Source of the DNA: Blasia pusilla
Taxonomy: Eukaryota; Marchantiophyta; Marchantiopsida; Blasiales
Direction of reading: 5' to 3'
DNA: 64,000 nucleotides
NCBI GenBank assembly: GCA_050084515.1
Contig: CM114272.1
Span: 32,116,001-32,180,000 of the forward strand
Below, piece by piece: positions 12,774 through 21,335 of the stretch. The position numbers and the translations under genes are program-made. The notes beneath the pieces were generated by a model. That model searched no databases. It was not told the DNA's origin and was given only the letters and a program-made list of their open reading frames with translations. How positions within the stretch are numbered: position 1 is the stretch's first letter; every line of letters begins with the position of its first letter.

Positions 12774-13430
12774 GAGTAGATCGATGGTAGCTTCGATTGT
12801 AGATCAGTAGGATCTGGTTAGGGATGATTGTGGTGCGTGGTTGGTTGGGAAAGAAGTGCCTTGCTGAGATCTTTCCAACGCGCTTTAGATCGCCGGATTT
12901 CGTCAAGGGAGTTGGAAGTTATCAAGGATTGAAGATTCTTGTTCGTGTTCGATAGTTTTCTGATGTGGAGAGCTTGGAGTGCGGAAGCTCCGTTGAAGTT
13001 CATCTATATCGGGTGAGAGGTTCCTGTTGCTACTTGTATTGTGATCTCATGTGAAGCTATCTGCTCGAGTGTGTGAAGCGTTGCGGATTTCTGCGTGCAT
13101 GAAACTTGGCGGAAGCGCTGTCGGATTTGCGATTCTGGAGGTGTATGGACAGCAAGTTTGTCTGATTTTTAGCTCGGAGTACAGAGCTCGGTTGTAGCTG
13201 ATTTTTTGTGGAGAGATAGGTATGGTGATCAATTGAATTCTAATCGAAACAGATCCGATTTCGGTCACGGATTTGTGAAGCAATTGCTGATCGAAATTTT
13301 GCGGACTAGCTCAAGGTCTGGCTATGGTGGACATCGGATCGGAGGGGCTGGTTGGTTGGTGACTCGTTCATTTTTGGAGACGCCTATCCCGTTGGGGGCG
13401 CCCTGGTTGGGCCTCTCTCCATAGTGAAGC

Positions 13431-14728
13431 ATGGCGAAGCGTGGCGAACGCGGCGATAGGGGCATGTCTCGAGAAATGCTCGAGCACGTCATCGACCCAC
13501 GACGAGTAGCTATTGCGTCAGAATTGTATGGTAGGTTTTGTGGATTCAGGGGGCACCACGTTTGGTGGATTGTGTTACCTTGATTTCCATTTGCGATTGG
13601 AGGGTTGTCGTTGGACTTCCAGTGTTTGGATCCCCTCCATCGTTGCTTCTTGCTTGCGCGCCCATTGTTAGGGTTGACGTTGATTTCCAAAGTAGTGTTA
13701 CTCTTGTGTGCTACCGATAGTTGTTTACACCCTTCTTGGCTTGGAAGGGGTTGTTTCAACACTTGGAAGGACCACCCATGGATGATTACCATGAGTTTAG
13801 GAAGGACAATGTTGTTGAGATTGAGGCGTGGAGACAATATTGGTCTCCAAGCTATGTGTCTGTTACCCATGGTGGTATTGGTAGTAGTGCTCCTACTATG
13901 CCAGCCAGCCCGACGTTGAGTGGTACAAGTACGAGCCAGAGTGGGGGTACCAGTGGAGGTACCCATGGAGGTACTAGTGGGGGTACTAGTGGAGGTACTA
14001 GTGCCCCACCATCGTTCAGCCTGGTTGCAGAGTTCTTCAAGAGGTTGAAGAAGGACTATTAGGGAGTGAAGACAGAGAAGTTGAGGAGTCTTCAGGAATT
14101 TGAGCGAGAGACTGGTGAGAGTCTTCGTGAGGCATACACTCGTATGCGACGCTTGATTTCAGTTACCGAGGGTATGATTGAAGCTCAGGCAGTCCAGTTT
14201 TGGTATGGGATCTTGGACAGAGATTTGCGCCGTAGGGTACGTGATGCTACTCTTATGAGTGATGATTCACCCACATTGACCCATGTGTTTGCTCTATCTG
14301 AGAAGATTGAGCTTAACATGGTGAAGGTGAGAGTGGTGACATCCGCATTCAGTAGGGATACAACTACTACTTCTCGTGTTCAGCAGCCCACCTCAGAGTC
14401 TCGTAGTAGTGGTGGTGGTAGTAGTAGTGGGAGTCGTGGGGGGTACACACGACCTCAGTCAGGTCCTAGAGGGACACTTGCGCAGAGACCATTGCCTTCA
14501 TTTGCTGCCCCGCAGCAAGGACAGCCATGTTGGACATGTGGAGGTGATCATGTTAGGAAGTTTTGTCCCCAAGAGGATGGGAGACGGACTTTGGGGGATG
14601 GGCCTCAGTCGGCCCCAACTCAGTGTGATCATTGCGGGAGACCAGGTCATCCTCGAGAGCGTTGCTTTGATCTTCATCCAGAGTTGAGATCAGGCTGCGG
14701 CCATGGTGGAGTAGCTCCGAGAGGCTGA
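13431..14728 (+). pseudogene. gag: gag of copy 1 (broken)
   Basis: The likely start is the ATG at 13431 (MAKRGERGDRG), followed by a frame break before 13721. The main frame runs from 13721 to 14728, interrupted by TAG at 14060. It shows a Gly/Ser/Thr linker, a retrotransposon-gag-like helical part (LREAYTRMRRLISV) and two zinc knuckles: CWTCGGDHVRKFC (CX2CX3HX4C, one residue short of canonical) and CDHCGRPGHPRERC (canonical). Gag packages element RNA into particles. The TAG at 14060 lacks the leaky context seen at 17470 and is probably a mutation of a CAG or GAG codon. Confidence 0.8.
13946..14003 (+). repeat. 12-bp minisatellite in gag
   Basis: GGTAC recurs at 13946, 13958, 13970, 13982 and 13994, exactly every 12 bp, encoding a repeating SGGT-type flexible linker between the N-terminal part and the helical part of gag. 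Confidence 0.9.
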
Positions 14729-15524
14729 GGTGGTAGGGGTGGTAGAGGTGGACCAGTGGTTGGAGAGCCTATGGTGGCTACCCCTACCACTACGACAGAG
14801 TCAACTATGGTGCCGAGATTGAGCGATTGGAGCAGTTTGGCTACTATGGTCGGTATCCAACATAGATCGGGTTCGGGAGCAGGGGCTTCCACCTCTTATG
14901 GAGGGATGATCTCTCTTATATGGCGAGTCTTTACCTGAGTTGAGGCATCAGTGCGATTCTGAGAGGAGCCACTTGAGCGTCGAGCCACGTGGTGCTCTTG
15001 TGGAGCCGGACCCACAGAGGGGTGAGGCCGGGAGGCGAGCTAGGCTTCCCAGTCATTCTTTTTTGTCTGAGGTGCTTAGGACTCCATCCATGGTTCCTAC
15101 GCAGCCTATTGAGCCGACAATGGGGACTGAGGCATCTACATCGTGTGTAGTAGACACGGATGCAACATCCAAAGGCAAAAGATGCGGATGGCAACTTCAG
15201 CGTTAGGATCCCCATTGTTTTCGCCACGGAGGCGATGGCTTTAGGAGTTGACTTAGCTCCTCAGTATTTCAGCTAGCGACCACGTTGTGAACATGGGGGT
15301 GTATTCTTGCTACACGTCTTTGAGGTGGATGAGGGTGTTGCGGTGGAGCGACCCTCTATGTCGTGTGTAGCATTGAGTACCCGGTGCTACTTAGCGGCGG
15401 CAAAGCGGCGAAGATGGATGCATTACCAGCCCGGCCAGCCATTGATCGTGAGAGGCTTACACCTGGTGTATGTATGTTGGACAACCGGAGTGGGATATTC
15501 CGATTGGTGAGTCCTACAGGATAG

Positions 15525-16226
15525 GTGTATAGACGAGATAGAGTCTTGTTAGACTCTGGTGCCCAAACTTTGATGTTGGGAAAGGCGGCATGTATTGGTT
15601 TGGGTATTCGAAGGTCAAAGCTTGAGCCTTGCCCATTCCAGATTCAAACATCACTTGGAGGAGCCAATGATAGGTCTCAATTCATGACACGGAAGAAGTT
15701 TTCTGTATAGTTGAGACCCGATCATGCGATTGATAGCTCCCGATTGGGAGTATCTGCGATAGTCACATCAGCCAAGTCGTATGATGTACTAGTTGGAGGA
15801 GCAGTATTGTACCCGATGGGTTTTCAGATGGATTACTGGACTGAGACAACGTCTTATAGACCTGGTTGGCAGTCCGGGGATGGACGTATGAGCCAAGTTC
15901 CTGTGAGATTTATTTATGGGGCTCGACCAGGAGGGTCTTCCCCAACAGTGTTAGCATCTGTGGCTGGTTTTAGTGGAGTAGTCACTTGGCCAGGAGACGT
16001 TTTGGAGGGTAATGTTTCTGCTATGGATTCTCCTGCGCATGAGGAGGTAGAGGAGGTCCCTATTTTTGCAGCCGTGGCATCCTCATCGTTGGATGTGCCA
16101 CTTTGGAGTTCAGGCGGTGCACTATGGCAGAGGCTCGATCGCCTAGTGCAGAGGCTTGGTGTGAGGTCATTATACCTCACGAGGAAGAGGAGGCCCCACG
16201 GCGGACTCCTACTTCTGGTCGATTAG
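15525..16226 (+). pseudogene. Aspartic protease domain of copy 1 (broken)
   Basis: The retroviral-type active-site motif LLDSGAQTLMLG appears near 15545-15580 (catalytic Asp in DSG). A stop at 15708-15710 separates it from a continuing frame with the hydrophobic motif DVLVGGAVLYPMG (about 15800), which fits the second conserved protease segment. The rest, rich in Ser, Pro and acidic residues, may be a linker to the methyltransferase. The 14.73-15.52 kb stretch before it has no single frame; fragments there probably join gag to protease in the ancestor. The enzyme would cut the polyprotein in the particle. Confidence 0.65.
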
Positions 16227-16281
16227 GTTATCCCCTTTGGATACTACACCCATTGTATGGCAAGATCCATGGAGGGCATTT

Positions 16282-17232
16282 GTGTTTAGATCTTTTTGGT
16301 GGGATTAGCACTTTGGTTTGGCTGCACTGTTGCAGGCCGGTATTCCTGTGCGGAGATACGTGTATGTGAAGCGAGATGAGACGGCCCATAGAGTCTCATC
16401 CCGACATATTGGTCAGTTGATGCGGAGATATCCTGAGTTATTTCCGCCATCACCTATTCGTGGGTACCAACGTGCTTTGCCGTCACACATTGCATTGTTG
16501 GGGGCGCAGGACCTTGAGAGGGTTGGTCCTGCGGATTTGGTGATTGCTGGATGGCCATGTCAGGGTCATACACGTGCAGGTCGTGGTGAGGGATTACACG
16601 ACCCTAAGTCTCGATTGTTTTGGGAGATGTTACGGGTGTTACGATATCTTCAGGTTCATCAGGCACGTGCTCCAGCTTACATTCTGGAGAATGTTCAATT
16701 GTTGGGTGACACTCGGACCCGGATGATGGCGAGTGTTCATGAGGTGTGGTCTTGGATTGGACCAGCGGTGTTGTTGGATGCAGCGCGAGTTGGCTCGCGT
16801 GCACATCGTCCACGCTTGTGGTGGACAAACTTGTTGCCTAGGGAGGTTCTACGTCGAGCATATGATGCACTGCAGCGGGATCCTTGTCTTACAGTGGATA
16901 GTATCTTAGATACTGGGCGACTTTCTCAGGTGATGAGGGTTATTGATCGGTCACCCATGGCAGTGGTGAACCATGTGGGCCAGCCTAGGATAGCACTACC
17001 CACATTTGTGAGTTTTCCCTCATCACATGCCTCCAGGGAAGGTGGTCCCGTGCTTGTATGGGATTCTTATGTGCGACAGTTGGTGGAGCCTAACACTGAT
17101 GAGAGAGAGCGTGCGATGGGATTTGCTACTGGTGTGACAGCGGTTGCTTCCATTTTTTAGGCTTCACGACGTCATGTGTTGGGTCAGGCCATGGACCTGA
17201 ATTGTTTGACTTGGATTTTGAGTCTTGGTATG
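16282..17232 (+). pseudogene. C5 cytosine DNA methyltransferase captured by the retroelement (copy 1, broken)
   Basis: C5-methyltransferase motifs occur in standard, unpermuted order. Motif I is LDLFGGIST (about 16288-16314). Motif IV is AGWPCQGHTRAG with catalytic Cys codon 16558-16560. Motif VI is ENV (16687-16695). Motif VIII is AHRPRLWWTNLLP (about 16800-16840). A late ERAMGF segment lies near 17110, and a motif X-like SRRHVLGQAMDLN lies after 17163. Motifs VIII and X resemble DNMT3 and phage enzymes; motif IV also resembles bacterial ones. The order excludes the permuted DRM type. A frameshift just after motif I (about 16311-16317) and TAG at 17158-17160 disable it; copy 2 reads through the second site (TCTGAG). 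The frame from 16318 is otherwise open for 280 codons. No N-terminal regulatory domain is visible. Proposed role: methylating element or host DNA. Confidence 0.88.
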
Positions 17233-17469
17233 GCCCATCAGCGTCGACTTCGGACTATGTCTGTGGGTCTTCCACCCCTTGTAATGAGCTCGATGGCTAC
17301 CGGGACGGTAGAGGCATCGGCTGGGGGCGAGGAGAGTTGTATTTTGCATCCTTGGAGTAAATGGGATGTAATGGCTGGGCATGTGGAGTTGGTTGCTCAT
17401 GTTGGTGGAGGAGTTATTTGCTCAGATGATGGTAAAGCTAAGGGTGTACCATCTTGTGAGGGGGTTGCG

Positions 17470-17478
17470 TAGCAACCA
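17470..17478 (+). promoter_or_regulatory. In-frame UAG in TMV-type readthrough context
   Basis: TAG CAA CCA lies between the methyltransferase frame and the RT frame, which are in the same phase (both frame 1). It fits UAG-CAR-YYA, the leaky stop of tobamoviruses. The corresponding sites at 49531 and 50224 read TAG CAG CCA. The likely role is to set the ratio of Gag-protease-methyltransferase to RT-integrase products. Confidence 0.65.
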
Positions 17479-19308
17479 ATGGCATCGTCCTCTCCCTCTA
17501 GTGTGCCAGTAGAGGAGACTTGGGAGCAATTACTTGGGCCCAAGCTTACGGGAGGTGAGAAACGATGCTTGACACAGTTCCTACGTGCTTATAGGAGTTG
17601 TTTTGCCTTTAGCATGAAGGAGTTGGGTTCTCTGGTTGGACCCGGTATACGGATTGATTTGGCTAGTGATACGCCAATCTTCCGTCGTCCCTACCGATAT
17701 AGTGATATGGAGAGGGACCTGATTCAGAGTAGGACGTTGGACCTTTTGGAGGCTGGATTAGTGGAGTTGTCGCATGGAGAGTATGCATCAGCCACTATCA
17801 TGCCTGCTAAAAAGGATATGCATGGCAACTACATGGATAGGCGGATGTGTGGAGATTACCGTCTTATCAATCGGCAAACCAAGGCCGATAGGTATGCCAT
17901 GCCTACACCTGAGGAGATCTTTGATGTGGTGGGACAGACAAAGATTTTCAGTACTTTGGATCTTCGGGCAGGATACCATCAATTGCCGATTCGGGAGAGT
18001 GACAAGGCCAAGACAAAATTTTGGGGTGTCAACTCTCATGGCAAGGATTGTTTGTACCAGTGGAAATTCTTACCCTTTGGGTTGAAGAATGCACCTGCCG
18101 AGTTTCAGAGAGTGATGGACAGGATCCTAACAAGGTTGGATTTTGTTCGGTGTTACATTGATGATATCTTGGTGTTCAATAACACGGTGGAGGAGCATCA
18201 GATACATTTGCAGATGGTGTTTGAGCGGTTGAAAGCTCATGGTCTACGTTTGCATCCAGGAAAGTGTAAGTTCTTCCATGAGGATGTTGAGTACTTGGGT
18301 CATATGATCTATCCAGGTGGTTTGGGAGTTCAGCAAGCAAAGGTGGAGGCTATTGCACTTATTCCGCGTCCGGTAGATGTGAGTAGAGTTCGAGCATTCA
18401 TGGGATTGGCGAACTACTATCGGAGGTATGTGAAGGGATTTAGTGCTATGGCAAAGCCTTTGAACCAATTGCTGAAATCAGATCAAGAGTGGCATTGGGG
18501 AGATGATCAGGAAAGAGCTTTTGTAGAGCTTAAGGCCCAGTTGGTGGCGTCGCCTATCTTGAGGAGACCTATCAGAGGGCGCCCATTTCAGTTACACACT
18601 GATTGGAGTAGGTTGGGACTTGGAGCGGTGTTGACACAACATGATGATGAGCACATGGAGTTTGTGGTGGCCTATGCAAGTCGTTCGAATAATGCAGCGG
18701 AGTCGCGCTATAGTTCATATGAGGGAGAGTGCTTGGCAATAGTGTGGGCTGTGGCACACTTTAGGTGTTACTTGTTTGGCTCACAGTTTACCCTTGTTAC
18801 TGATCACCAACCGCTCAAGTGGTTGATGGAGTCTGACAAGCTTACAGGGAAGCTTGCACGGTGGGCTCTTATCTTACAGGAGTATGACTTCCAGGTGGTA
18901 CATAGACCTAGAGTTGCCAACCTTGATGCTGATGGGTTGAGTAGGAACCCATGTACTAGCCAAGAGGATACAACTGGGGCTAGATGGCATGACGAGGTTG
19001 ATGAGGAGATGGTGCCAGGTTGGCATGCATCCGCCTTTTTATGTTGGTTAGGGGTGGACTCTAGTATGGAGGATCACATGATATCTTACTCTAGTCAGAG
19101 GGTAGATGGCCAGCCTTCAGATCCTAAGGTTGGAGATGGTGGTACGGATCAACGTGATATTCATGATGATGCATTGGTGTTGGAGTTTCTACGGACCAGT
19201 AGGGTGCCAGGCATAGTGAGTGCCAAGGAGCGAGACCGTGTTCTTCAACGTGCTAAGAGGTATCGATTGGAGGGAACACATATTCTCCGGCGTGTGGGAG
19301 GATGGTAG
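17479..19308 (+). CDS. pol: Reverse transcriptase-RNase H of copy 1
   Basis: This 609-codon open frame has Ty3/gypsy RT signatures in order: MCGDYRLINRQT, STLDLRAGYHQLPI, KFLPFGLKNAPAEFQR and the catalytic YIDDIL (about 18155). RNase H follows, with FQLHTDWSRLGLG, YEGECLAIVWAVAHFR, LVTDHQPLKWLM and VANLDADGLSR. The ATG at 17479 is the third codon after the UAG at 17470, so the frame is probably entered by readthrough as well as, or instead of, initiation there. The frame ends prematurely at 19308 through a small insertion near 19290 relative to copy 2, cutting off integrase. Its openness in an otherwise mutated copy suggests fairly recent activity. Confidence 0.95.
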   Translation: MASSSPSSVPVEETWEQLLGPKLTGGEKRCLTQFLRAYRSCFAFSMKELGSLVGPGIRIDLASDTPIFRRPYRYSDMERDLIQSRTLDLLEAGLVELSHGEYASATIMPAKKDMHGNYMDRRMCGDYRLINRQTKADRYAMPTPEEIFDVVGQTKIFSTLDLRAGYHQLPIRESDKAKTKFWGVNSHGKDCLYQWKFLPFGLKNAPAEFQRVMDRILTRLDFVRCYIDDILVFNNTVEEHQIHLQMVFERLKAHGLRLHPGKCKFFHEDVEYLGHMIYPGGLGVQQAKVEAIALIPRPVDVSRVRAFMGLANYYRRYVKGFSAMAKPLNQLLKSDQEWHWGDDQERAFVELKAQLVASPILRRPIRGRPFQLHTDWSRLGLGAVLTQHDDEHMEFVVAYASRSNNAAESRYSSYEGECLAIVWAVAHFRCYLFGSQFTLVTDHQPLKWLMESDKLTGKLARWALILQEYDFQVVHRPRVANLDADGLSRNPCTSQEDTTGARWHDEVDEEMVPGWHASAFLCWLGVDSSMEDHMISYSSQRVDGQPSDPKVGDGGTDQRDIHDDALVLEFLRTSRVPGIVSAKERDRVLQRAKRYRLEGTHILRRVGGW

Positions 19309-20062
19309 AGTACGAGTAGTGCCACATTTGGCTCGAGAGAGCGCATTGTGCGACATGCCCATGAGGAGTTGGGACATTTTGGGGTAAAGCGTCGTATAGC
19401 TTACTCCTTGGCCAAGATATTGGTGGTGTGGCATGCATACTCAGTGCAGCGATTGGTGTCACGTTGTATGGTTTGTGACCCGGTGAGGGCATCATTCAAT
19501 GCCCCTACACCACAATTACACCCCTTGCCTATTATGGGGTTGGAGTTCTTTGTTGGAGTGTGGACTTTGCGGGACCGTTAGCGTTGGTATGCGACATCAT
19601 CGATATGTGTTGGTGATGGTGGAGCACTTCTCAAGTGGATTGAGTTGGTGGCATTACGGGACAAGGCAAGTGAGGAACGGCGTATGCGTTTCTTGATAGA
19701 GTGCTTAGTCATTTTGGTGCACCAGGTGAAGTCTTGACCGACCAGTCTGAGTTTCAAGGTGAGTTTCAGTCTTGTGTGATAAGGCATTGATTGATCATCG
19801 GACCACGTCTCGAGATCATCGGAGGCGGATGGTTTGGCTGAGCGTGTGGTTCAGACGGTGAAGAGGGCATTGCGCAAGTATGGCCTCTGAAGGGCATCTT
19901 GGAGACGGGGATATTCAGTTCCATGGTTAGCCATAGGGTATAGGTTCGATCGCCAAGCATCCTTGGCTTCCTTCTCACCTTATTTTTACTTTATCGGCCG
20001 AGATCCGGACTTGCCGGCGCAATTGTCGAGTCTAGTGAGGTGGTGAACCTTGATGACCCGAG
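19309..20062 (+). pseudogene. DDE integrase of copy 1 (broken)
   Basis: After the frameshift, the HHCC zinc-binding start is visible (HAHEELGHFGVKR about 19351-19392; CMVCD near 19466). The core is spread over several frames because of small deletions and substitutions: a VDFAGP equivalent near 19560, HYRYVLVMVEHFS-like residues near 19600 and a DGLAERV equivalent near 19830. Copy 2 shows the same domain more clearly. No chromodomain is seen. The family inserts cDNA into chromosomes; this copy cannot make it. Confidence 0.8.
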
Positions 20063-20584
20063 ATGTGGATGAGGGTGTGTTCTCGCGAAGCGAGCTCTTT
20101 CGGAGAGTTATGCCAAAAGCCTTTGAGAATCTTGCCATTGCTCAACACATGGATACGTTGCGGTATGCAACCATTCGGGTGGAGGTTATCGACCATCAAT
20201 TCAATTCAGGTTCCATGTGGGGACTATGTCTTTTTGCAGCAGATTGCACCGACAACGTTGGATGTGACGGCAGGCCGCACTATTTTACGAGTGCGCGAGG
20301 TGTTAGCTTCTGGAGTTCTCATGTTGGAGGGTCGTGATGGAGTTGTTTGGAAGGACCATGTGCATAATTGTGTGCCATATCATCTTCCAAATGTGGATGG
20401 TACTGTTGACCCAAGCTTAGCCATGATACGTGCTAGCTTGAGGTGCATGTTGTGTGGGTCTGCTGGTAACGCAACCCGTATGTTGGTGTGTGATCGGTGT
20501 TCTAGGGGTTGGCACATTATGTGTTTGACTCCACGTATGGATGTTGTTCCTACTGGAAGGTGGATTTGTCCTCAATGTACTTAG
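20063..20584 (+). pseudogene. Integrase C-terminal region and PHD finger, copy 1
   Basis: The frame ends with a Cys4-His-Cys3 PHD-type zinc finger at 20444-20581: CMLC, then CDRC, WHIMC and CPQC, with the expected spacing and a Trp before the seventh Cys. Upstream lies a basic/hydrophobic part equivalent to the integrase C-terminal domain (TILRVREVLASGVLMLEG). PHD fingers usually bind histone H3 tails, so this may take the place of the chromodomain found in chromoviruses and guide integration. The finger is intact in both copies despite decay around it. Confidence 0.8.
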
Positions 20585-20745
20585 GAGAGGTAGATGACTT
20601 GATCTTTGCATGATATGGATTACAGATGTGCGACTAACGATGGGGGCAACCTAGCACCCGGCCTTCTGATTCGGGCACCCAAGAAGGTGTATAGCATGTA
20701 GTAGATGTATAGGGCTACTTGGGAGTTAGAGGACCTAACCGGCTT

Positions 20746-20753
20746 AGGGGGCG
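20746..20753 (+). other. Polypurine-tract-like sequence before block B1
   Basis: AGGGGGCG just before B1 is the only purine-rich run near the 3' end. A similar run (AGGGGGCCGA) precedes B1 in copy 2 at about 53511. No polypurine run precedes the following A block, which argues that plus-strand DNA starts at B and not at A. Confidence 0.45.
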
Positions 20754-20859
20754 GTTGTGGTACACTTGTGTTTGTGGATGCTCTCGTCTATGTTATGTAT
20801 GTATGTGAGTATGGTATGTCAGCGATGTATGTTGTATGACGATGTGGATTCGCACGACA
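20754..20859 (+). repeat. Terminal block B1, copy 1
   Basis: The 106-bp block starts GTTGTGGTACAC and ends GCACGACA. It repeats almost exactly at 21230-21335. It is separated from A2 by GC, which makes GACAGCTGTC, a perfect palindrome, at the B1/A2 junction. Confidence 0.92.
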
Positions 20860-20861
20860 GC

Positions 20862-21229
20862 TGTCATGACCATACGGATTATGTCGTAGAGTATAGTGTG
20901 CTAGTAGAGGGCATTCCTTATGTAGGACCGTAGTGGCTTGGTAGAGATGCGGTTTCATACATAGGGTTAGGGGTTACTCAGTTGGGGGTGACTTTCCCAG
21001 TAGGGCCCGCTCTTAGGTTGGAGGATATAAGGTGGAGTGCACTCAAAGAACAGTCAGTTCTTTGAGTTGAGCCTGTTGCGTTGGGAGTTAGCCTTGGTAG
21101 TGAGTAGAGCTCTTGGCTATGGTATTTCCCGCAAGCTTAGACCTAGATTCTCCCATCGTGGAGTGGGTTTGGCTCGATTGTATGTGATTCTATACGTGTT
21201 TTATGACAGTAGGTCTTTCACAGATTTCA
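20862..21229 (+). repeat. Terminal block A2, copy 1
   Basis: The 368-bp block pairs with A1 (12394-12761) and differs from it at only a few positions by eye, so insertion is fairly young. It ends GATTTCA and is followed by block B2. Confidence 0.92.
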
Positions 21230-21335
21230 GTTGTGGTACACTTGTGTTTGTGGATGCTCTCGTCTATGTTATGTATGTATGTGAGTATGGTATGTCAGCG
21301 ATGTATGTTGTATGACAATGTGGATTCGCACGACA
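21230..21335 (+). repeat. Terminal block B2, copy 1 (3' end of element)
   Basis: This is a second copy of the 106-bp B block. The homology to copy 2 ends after GCACGACAT in both elements, and the flanks then differ completely, which marks the element boundary. Confidence 0.9.

Larger units (their letters stand above)
12394..21335 (+). mobile_element. Ty3/gypsy retrotransposon with DNA methyltransferase and PHD finger (copy 1)
   Basis: The element is 8.9 kb, starts TGTCATGACC and ends GCACGACA. It is flanked by a likely 4-bp target duplication: TCCC before 12394 and TCCC after 21335. Domain order is gag, aspartic protease, C5 methyltransferase, RT, RNase H, DDE integrase, PHD finger. RT-before-integrase order and RT motifs place it in Ty3/gypsy. 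The terminal blocks are A (12394-12761), then B-A-B at the 3' end, not simple LTRs. Several frameshifts and stops (in gag, before and after the methyltransferase, in integrase) make this copy non-autonomous, although the RT-RNase H frame is intact. Copy 2 at 49197-54101 is highly similar over the shared part. Confidence 0.9.

Noticed and set aside
14060-14062. A second programmed readthrough site in gag
   Set aside because: TAG GGA GTG does not match a known leaky context and there is no second copy for comparison; a point mutation is simpler.
16282-17232. DRM-type plant methyltransferase
   Set aside because: DRM enzymes have permuted motifs (VI-X before I-V); here the order is I, IV, VI, VIII, X.
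12394-21335. Tyrosine-recombinase (DIRS/PAT) element, suggested by the split repeats
   Set aside because: The RT-RNase H is Ty3/gypsy type and copy 2 shows a DDE integrase with Asp-Asp-Glu; no tyrosine recombinase frame is present.
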